DNA of 64,000 bases from Panicum virgatum (Eukaryota; Streptophyta; Magnoliopsida; Poales; Poaceae), in assembly GCF_016808335.1 (NCBI RefSeq), contig NC_053146.1, positions 36,452,470-36,516,469 of the forward strand. The letters are read 5' to 3'. Below the pieces are notes generated by a model. It was not told where the DNA came from and did no database searches. It saw only the letters and a program-made list of their open reading frames with translations. This document shows, piece after piece, positions 56,227-64,000 of the stretch. A program made the translations under genes and the position numbers. Each line of letters begins with the position of its first letter. Positions within the stretch are counted from its first letter, which is position 1.

Positions 56227-58794
56227 TCAACGTCCACGTCCACATCCACATCCGTGGCCTGACTTTGACCTCACATGGATTTTTTCGTTATGGTCGGTGC
56301 GCAGGTATGGAGTCTTCTCGTTGGCAGTTAGGCAGGGTAGTTCACAAGTTGCGAAAGGAGGAATTTCATCAAACTGATTAAACTCCTCCTCATCCACTGC
56401 ATCTTGCACCCCAACGATCCTTCTCTTGCCAGGAAGGACAATATGCGGGGTTGGCCTCACTATATCAGGCACATAAAACACTTGCTGCACATCTTTTGCT
56501 AGAACAAAGGGTTCTGTTTTGTACCCAATGTTGCGAAGATCAACGCTGACAAACCCATTCTTCTTACGTGTTACTCCCTGTGACCCTTGAACCCAGCAAT
56601 ATTTGAATGGGGCAACCTTGAATGCCAGGTAGTTGAGCTCCCATATCTCCTCTATTTGACCATAGTATGGGGCCTTTTGCATGTTGTTATCATAAGCATC
56701 AATGCAGACCCCACTGTTCTGGTAGATGCTTTTTTGCTCCTATTTTAATGTGTAAAATGTGTATCCATTGATATCATAAACATCATATGTCGTCACAGTG
56801 AATATAGGGCCTGCAGCTAGCTTCTTAATCTCATCATCAGTCGATACATCGCTTGCTGTCACACAGTCTTTGAACCAATTGTTGAACTCATTCATGTGCT
56901 TCTTGGCGACCCAAGCATCACCTCTTTTAGGATTTTGCTGCACTAGAAGCTGTTTGTGCTCGAGTACATATGGCTCCACCACCTCCATGTGTTCTAGAAC
57001 AAGAAAATGGGCTTGATCGCACGATTTCCATTCCGGATTCATAGTCTTCTTCCCTAGAGCCCCAACCCCATCCAACCTACCTTCGTGTCTTGAATGAGGC
57101 ACTCCAATTAGGTTATCTAGATCCAAGTAACTCATCGACCACTCAACAGCCTCCTCGGTCCCGTATCGGCTGATGATGTTTCCCTCCGGATATGTACGAC
57201 TATTTACAAATGACTTCAGGATACCCATGTATCTCTCGTAAGGAAACATATGGTGGAGGTAAGAGGGGCCAAGGTAGTGTATCTCTGTTACAAGGTGAAT
57301 CGTGAGGTGAACCATAATATCAAAAAACGTGGGAGTGAAGAAGGCCTCCATCAGACACAGTGTCTCCTGTAACCGTCTCTCTAGAGCTGGTAGCGATTCA
57401 TCGTCAATGACCTTTTGCTCTATGGCAGTGAAGAAGAAGCAGAGGCTCATGATTGTCTCACAAACCTTCACAGGGAGCGCATTCCTGATTGCTATAGGCA
57501 GTATTGACATCATAAGGACGTGACAGTCATGAGACTTCATCATGGCAAAATTGAGCTTCGGTTCTTTCATGTTGACAAGCCTGGCAAAGTTGGAATCGTA
57601 TCCTGAGGGAAATTTTATGCTACGCAAGAATTTGCATAATTCTTTCTTCTCCTTTTTGGACTTGTGGTGGCGGCTACAGGAAGATCTTTCTCATTTTCCG
57701 CTTCTTGGGCATAAAGCTCAGGACGAATGCCCATCTCTTCCAGATCAGCTCTGGCGTTCTCGTGGTCCTTTCCTTTACCCTTTGTGTTCAACAATGTGCC
57801 GACAAGGCTCTCACAAATGTTTTTCTTTAAATGCATGGTATCAATTGAATGTCAGACTGCTAAGATGTGCCAATACTCTAACTCCCATAGTATGGATTTC
57901 TTATTCCACATCCCTACGTCATTCTCAGGAACTCCACATTTCTGCTTGCCAAGAACTGAAGGGATATCCTTAACCTCCTTGTACACATCACTCCGTGATA
58001 AATTTGGTGGAGGATTTCGTAACTTCCTTGTACCATCAAACTGTCTGTCCATGCTTCAGTACGTGTGATTCATCGGCAGCCATCGCCTGTGGCCCAAGTA
58101 TGCAAATTTGTTCGAGTGCTGCAGCCACAAGGAACATGTCTCTGACAAGCAGTGGGAGCAACCTTGACCCTTCCTTTTGCTCTGCTCGGACAAATTACGA
58201 TGAGCCGGATTGTCACTAATGGTGGTCATCAACATAGCATGTAAAGTGAAGCGGTCATTGATGACAGCATCCCTAATGACCTCACCTTTCCAAATGAGCT
58301 GGAGATCATCTATGAGGGGCCGGAGGAACACATCAATTTTATCACCGGGTTGTTTCGGTCCTGAGACCAATGTTTACAACATGATATACTTGCGTTTATT
58401 CCAAAGCCATGGCGGGAGATTCATAATTGATAATAGAACAGGCCACGTGCTATGTGAGGTACTCATGTTTCCATAGAGATTCATTCCATCTGTGCTGAGA
58501 GCAAACCTAATATTCCTAGGATCATTCCCGAACCAGCCATAGGTGTTATCAATATGTCTCCATTGAGCACAATCTGCAGGATGACGTATCATTGTGTCTT
58601 TATTACGACCCTCCTCATGCCAACACAATAACTTTGCCTCCTTCCTATTTGCAAACTTCCGCTGTAGTCTGTGATGTGGGCTAGGGTTCCCAATCTTCCG
58701 AAAGATTCTGATAACTCTAAATTTGGTGGAGTCGCAACACAAATCGATCCGGCTTCGGAACAACATGATCCAAACCCCACAATCGCAGCACCAC
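56227..58794 (-). pseudogene. CACTA-2 TNP2 transposase 3' half, unit 2
   Basis: Counterpart of 32499-35066 with the TNP2 core, DUF4218 (56740-57627) and DUF4216 (56227-56682). It has the same stops (offset 23,728) and the same frameshift near 57660, with substitutions near 57631 and 57659. Confidence 0.9.
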
Positions 58795-58799
58795 GTCTC

Positions 58800-59214
58800 T
58801 ATCAGACCCGAGGCAGCGGGACTACTCACAGGCATAGAATGTTCTAGAGTAAGGGATAGCTCATGGATGTACCTTACCTCTTTTGTAACTACCCGAATAG
58901 GCATAGAAACTAGCTGTAGTACAAGGAAACTACCCGATCGTGTTGTAGTAGGACTCCAACTGTACTCAGCTAGGACTTTTCATGTAACACTGTCCCCCCG
59001 GATATATAAGGGCAGGCAGGACCCCCTCGAAACATATCAACACCTAAGGCAATACAAACCACCACACAGGACATAGTATATTACGGAACTCGCGGCCCGA
59101 ACCTGTCTAAATCTTTGTGTTCCTTGCACCATCAAGTTCCAGAGCCGTTGATCCCTACCTACAAACCTTACTGCTAAGGGTATCCCTGAGCAAGCTTGGC
59201 GGTAAACACCAACA
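58800..59214 (+). repeat. Gypsy 5' LTR, unit 2
   Basis: Counterpart of 35072-35486 with the same GTCTC flank to the left; one substitution noticed (CAATTC to CAATAC near 59056). Confidence 0.95.
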
Positions 59215-59260
59215 GCTGGAGCGCCAGGTAGGGGACTCGGCGAGTTCATCAGCGAGTTCG

Positions 59261-62230
59261 ATGGCCACTTTCGCTTTCAGCACCATGGCGCCTCCTCAAG
59301 GCGCCACCTTCATCTTCAGTTCGTGGGTCTGCGTTGCCAATGGTTCAGGCGGCTTCGATAGCCACTTAACCAACTCTCCCACGCTGAAGAGCTCCACGTC
59401 GGAAGACTCCAACAAGCTCGCCAGATCTCATGATCACGATGTTATGTTGCTTCCCGACCTCGCCAAGGAGATCGAGCCGAAACTCGAAGACAACTCGAGT
59501 TCTACTCGGACTCAGATTGATCTCAAACCAAAATCCACTCGGATTGGGACTAATTTTGCTCAACCCGTTTTTGGATTGGGCAATTCATCATCCGTTTATA
59601 GACAGATGATTAGATCCATCTATGAAAGTAGCTTGGATCGCCTAGTCCACGTTGAAAGCCAATCAGTTACCGCTAGTCGGGAGGCACCTGTTTTCGACAA
59701 ATATCCAGATCCAGTCGAGTCACCTCAAGACAGCCTGGACTTCATCACCAATGCACTGGCTAAGATGCAACTCAAATCTTGCCGAAGCCATATCCTCGCA
59801 GAACTACTCGACAATCTGCGAGAAGTCGCCAGCATTGATGATCTCTCGTTTCAACACGGCACTCCCCTCGAAACTGAGAGGGAAACTGGCTCTGGTGGAA
59901 CTGTCTTAGCAGATTACGAATCAGACCTGGAAAGCTTCTCTCACGAGCGTTTGGTTCCAGTAATCATCCAACCTGGAGGTGCTCCTAGCCACCATGATCC
60001 AAACAAAGCCTTGGATCAGATCTCAGCAGACAATCTGACCCAAGACGCTCAAGCTGATGAAGACGAAGCCACTTGCACAGCCCGCAGGGCAAGGAATCAA
60101 CGTAAAGAAGCACACAGGGTTCATGCAGCTGAATGTGCTCGAATTCCACCGCGCAACCTCAACAACGAGTTCAACAACGTTGCAGATCCGGTTTTCAGAA
60201 CACCAATTGCTGCGATGACAGAAGCAACCCTGCGACTCATGACGATGCCCTAGAATCCAGAGATAGACCGAGTCATAAATCTCACCAAGAACGCTGTTGA
60301 ACAACTCGAGAGACAAAACCCACTGTCATCACTCCATGGCACACGATCAAGAGCTACTGCAACAGTCATACCTCAGGCAAGCCGTACCCCCGGAGGCCAC
60401 CAGCGTCAACAACAGCAGGAGTAGCAGAACCGAAGAAATCAAGAGGATCAAGAAGTCACGAGAAGCCATCGCCCCAGGGGTGGCCAACCTCCAGTAAACC
60501 AAGCCCCTAGGCCTCAGCCAAACCGCAACAACGGCAACCATGGGCACAATAGGGAAGAAGTAGCCAATTCCATCATGGACGCACGGGACATCATCAACGC
60601 AAGACGCAGAACACAGCTTGCGGACAACTCCGATCGCTTCCAAGCCCTGAGCAGGGCTTTCGACAACATCGAGTACCCGAAAGATTTCAAGCCTACGAAC
60701 ATCCAAAAGTACGATGGTAAGCAAGACCGTGCTCAATGGTTACGTTTATACTCGACTGCTATTAGTGTTGCAGGGGGAGACACCAACACCAAGGTCCTCT
60801 ACCTCCCAATGGCCTTGGAGCCCGCACCCCTCACATGGCTCAAAAGCTTGGCGCGTGAGTCAATCCACTCATGGGACGACCTCAAGAAGGCGTTCGTCAA
60901 CAACTTCCAAGGATCGCTACACCGAGTAGCTACTCGCCACGCCTTGTCCATGATCAAGCAGGAGCAAAGCGAGTTGATCAGATCCTATGTCAAGCGCTTC
61001 TTCGACACAAGAGCTACCATCCCCAACGTCGCCGACGACGACGTCATCGACTACTTCCAGAGTGGCATCACCGTCCAATCCCTGTACCGCGACTTCGGGC
61101 GTAATTGCCCCAAAACAGTGGTAGATCTGCGGGACATGATGCAGCACTGGGCAGATGAAGAGGAGCAAGAACGCAGTTGCTTTCCCCGCCGTAACAACGA
61201 CAACAACGGGAAGCGCCACAACGATCGGGGAGGGCCCAGCAACCAGCGGGATCCTGCGCGCAAGCGTAAGCCTGACGATACAGTCGGCACTATGGATCGC
61301 ACATCGCATGGTAAGAAGAGCGACAAGCCGCAGGACCAGTTCGACAAGATTCTCCACAACAAGAGATGTCCAATCCATCCCAAGAGCAACCACTCGATGT
61401 GGGAATGTACGATCCTGCGCAAATCCTTCCAGTTGGCACCCACAGTCCCTCCTAAGAAAGAACAAGACAAGGATGATAAAGACGACAAGAAAGACCATGA
61501 TGGTTTCCAACAGCAACAAAACGTCGTCAACATCATATTTGGAGGAGATCCCAGCTTCTCCAAAAGAGCTCAAAAGCTCCTACTCAGAGAGATCATCTCA
61601 GTTGAGCCAGCAATTCAGAGGCCACTCAAATACAGCGAGGTCCCCATTACCTTCTCCATGGAAGATCAATGGACCAGCTTCTTTGAACCTGGAAAGTTCC
61701 CGCTAGTACTCGATCCAGTCGTTCAGGGCTCCAAGCTTACTCGAGTACTCATCGACGGTGGAAGTGGGCTCAACCGGATCTTTGCAAGCACATTGGTAAA
61801 GATGGGCCTCAACTACATAAGTCTACTCACTCCAAGCAAGGCTCCGTTCTACGGCATCGTCCCCGAAAATTCCTCTACTCCAATTGGCTCAGTCACTCTC
61901 CCAGTCACATTTGGTACAGAACAAAACTTCCGGACAGAATACATCAAATTTGAAGTAGTCGACTTCGAATCTTCCTACCACGCTATCTTGGGAAGACCTG
62001 CACTAGCCAAATTCATGGCAGTACCGCACTATGTCTACCTGCTCGTCAAGATGCCAGGCAACACAGGAGTCCTTTCACTGCAGCGAGACCTCCTCAAGTC
62101 TTTCCAGTGTGACGAGGAAGCAATAGATCATGCCTCCACTATCCGGGTTCCTAGCTCTGTCAGTGAAATACTTGCTGCTGCTAAGGAACTCTCACTCAAG
62201 GAGTCAATGCCTTCCAAGAAATCAAGCTAA
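59261..62230 (+). pseudogene. Gypsy gag and protease, unit 2
   Basis: Counterpart of 35533-38502. It has the same domain order (acidic N-terminus, gag core, CPIHPKSNHSMWEC, VLIDGGSGLN) and the same in-frame stops at 60251-60253 and 60422-60424. About a dozen differences from unit 1, nearly all transitions; several change residues (for example Asp to Asn in the gag core near 60898, Gly to Glu near 61866). Confidence 0.9.
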
Positions 62231-62392
62231 TCATCGGTTAAACCAACCGGTGATATGGGCACCAAGACTATCCAGTTACAAGAGGGAGACGACTCCAAAA
62301 CAGCCATCATCGGAGCAGGACTGGGTGATAAATAGGAACTCGAGCTCGTCAACTTCCTTAGGGCCAACCGAGACGTATTCACGTGGAAACCA

Positions 62393-64000
62393 ATGGATAT
62401 GCCAGGGGTGCCCAAGGAGTTGATCGAGCATGCCTTGAAGGTCGACTCTAAAGCCATACCGAAGAAGCAACGGTTACGGCATTTTTCACCGGACAAGCGA
62501 GAAGCCATCAAGAAAGAGCTGGCAAAACTACTCGTAGCAGGCTTCATCAAGGAAGTCTATCTTCCCGAATGGCTGGCTAACCCTGTGCTCGTCCAGAAGA
62601 AGAACAACAACGACTGGAGGATGTGCGTCGACTACACCGATCTAAACAAGCACTGCCCAAAGGATCCTTTTGGGCTACCACGCATTGACCAAATAATCAA
62701 CTCGACAGCAGGATGTGTCCTATTATCCTTCCTTGACTGCTACTCAGGGTATCATCAGATCGCCCTGAAAGAAGAAGACCAGATCAAGACGGCGTTCATC
62801 ACCGCTTACGGGGCATATGCCTACAAGATCATGTCCTTCGGGTTGAAGAACGCTGGTGCTACCTACCAGCGTGCGATACAGCTGTGCTTCGCCGACCAGC
62901 TACATCACAATGTTGAAGCCTATGTTGACGATGTCGTTGTCAAAACCAAGACCCAGGATCAATTCATTACTGACCTGGAAGAGACCTTCAATAGCCTCCA
63001 GAAATTCCGCTGGAAGCTTAATCCAACTATGTGCATCTTTGGCGTACCCTCTGGAAAACTACTCGGATTCATCGTCAGTAACCGAGGAATTGAAGCCAAT
63101 CCAGAGAAGATCAACGCCATCATGGCCATGGATGCTCCAGCTACCATCAAGGACGACCAGAAGCTTACAGGCTGCATGGCAGCCTTGAACAGATTCTTGT
63201 CTAGGCTTGGCGAACGGGGCCTACCCTTCTTCAAGCTCTTAAAGCGACAAGATAAATTCGAGTGAACTACAGAAGCCGCAGAAGCACTCGAGGACCTCAA
63301 GCATTACCTCCAGTCACTACCAATTCTGACAACTCCACTACCGGGCGAGGAACTACTCCTCTACATCACTGCAACTACTCATGTAGTCAGTACAGCGATA
63401 GTAGTGGAACGACCGGAGGAAGGCCATGCCTATGGCGTCCAGAGACCAGTATACTTTATCAGCGAAGTACTCTCTGAATTAAAGGTTAGATATTCATCAA
63501 TTCAGAAACTTCTGTATGGAATTCTAATCACCTCCAGGAAACTCCGGCATTACTTCGACGAGTACAAGATCTCAGTGATAACTGACTTCCCATTGGGGGA
63601 TATACTCCACAATCGGGATGCCACCGGACGAATATCAAAGTGGGCTGTTGAACTGGGAGCTTTGGAAATCAACTTCAAGCCAAGAACAGCAATCAAGTCA
63701 TAGGCACTAGTCGACTTCTTAGCTGAATGGAGGGAAAATCAGATTCCAACACCTCATAATGTTCCAGAGCATTGGGTAATGTACTTTGACAGCTCACACA
63801 AGCTCGACGGAGGCGGCGCGGGAGTTTTATTCATCTCCCCCAAGGGAGAGCAACTAAAGTATGTGTTCCAAATCATGTTCAAGATTTCTAACAATGAAGC
63901 TGAATACGAGGCACTGCTACACGGTCTTCGACTAGCAGTCTCCCTCGGCATAAAGCGACTACTCGTTTACGGCGATTCTCTACTCATCGCCCAACAAGTT
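62393..64000 (+). pseudogene. Gypsy reverse transcriptase and partial RNase H, unit 2
   Basis: Counterpart of 38665-40272. RT motifs WRMCVDYTDLNK, FGLKNAGATYQR and YVDDVVVKT are intact. Same stops TGA 63263-63265 and TAG 63701-63703. RNase H starts near 63773 (MYFDSS) and is cut by the window end within the VYGDSLLIAQQV motif. Confidence 0.88.

Larger units (their letters stand above)
52700..64000 (-). mobile_element. CACTA-2 with nested gypsy, unit 2 copy, cut by window end
   Basis: About 99.8% identical to 28971-40272, including the same gypsy insertion site and the same premature stops. The damage therefore predates the copying of this block. Confidence 0.9.

Overview
This is nuclear DNA from a grass (Poaceae, most likely a panicoid). 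The signs are a DUF4220/DUF594 protein gene of the type expanded in grasses, Stowaway MITEs, two CACTA (En/Spm) transposon families with grass-style subterminal hairpins, a Tat-lineage Ty3/gypsy element with an antisense extra ORF, a Ty1/copia element, and frequent ACCGGTCTGACCGGT-type repeats. Species cannot be fixed from sequence alone. I see no tRNA, rRNA, CRISPR or prokaryotic feature.

Layout. 1-3464: repeat-rich intergenic DNA with a copia LTR end, a 342-bp MITE and a solo LTR with a perfect 5-bp target duplication. 3465-5837 (minus): the only intact host gene, an intronless DUF4220-DUF594 membrane protein with a TATA box at 5934-5942. 6176-12938 (minus): a full-length copia element (TSD GTGTG) whose single gag-pol frame carries five stops; its long leader holds a hairpin array and what looks like an antisense copy of a host promoter. 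14440-26724 (plus): a 12.3-kb CACTA transposon (CACTA-1) with a broken TNP2 transposase gene and a broken tnpA/Ulp1-protease gene that is itself hit by a 289-bp solo LTR. 28971-49362 (minus): a second CACTA transposon (CACTA-2), split by a 12.26-kb Tat-type gypsy element (35072-47330, TSD GTCTC). The gypsy 3' region holds a minisatellite, an inserted CACTA end and a spliced antisense ORF.

Large-scale structure. The block starting at the TAG at 13346 is repeated from 49363 to the window end. Once CACTA-1 is removed, the period is about 23.7 kb. The junction falls exactly on the right terminus of CACTA-2 (49362) followed by TAG, the same triplet that starts the first unit, so a transposon end lies on the duplication breakpoint. 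Divergence between units is uneven: about 3-4% over the first ~1.3 kb, but only about 0.2% from ~26,880/50,615 onward. CACTA-1 is absent from unit 2, which serves as the empty-site control.

How the parts relate. Apart from the DUF4220/DUF594 gene, every coding region is a transposable-element gene, and all have premature stops or frameshifts. The likely order is: gypsy insertion into CACTA-2 (LTRs ~6% diverged), then the duplication or homogenisation, with CACTA-1 present only in unit 1. The copia insertion (LTRs ~2% diverged) lies outside the duplicated block.
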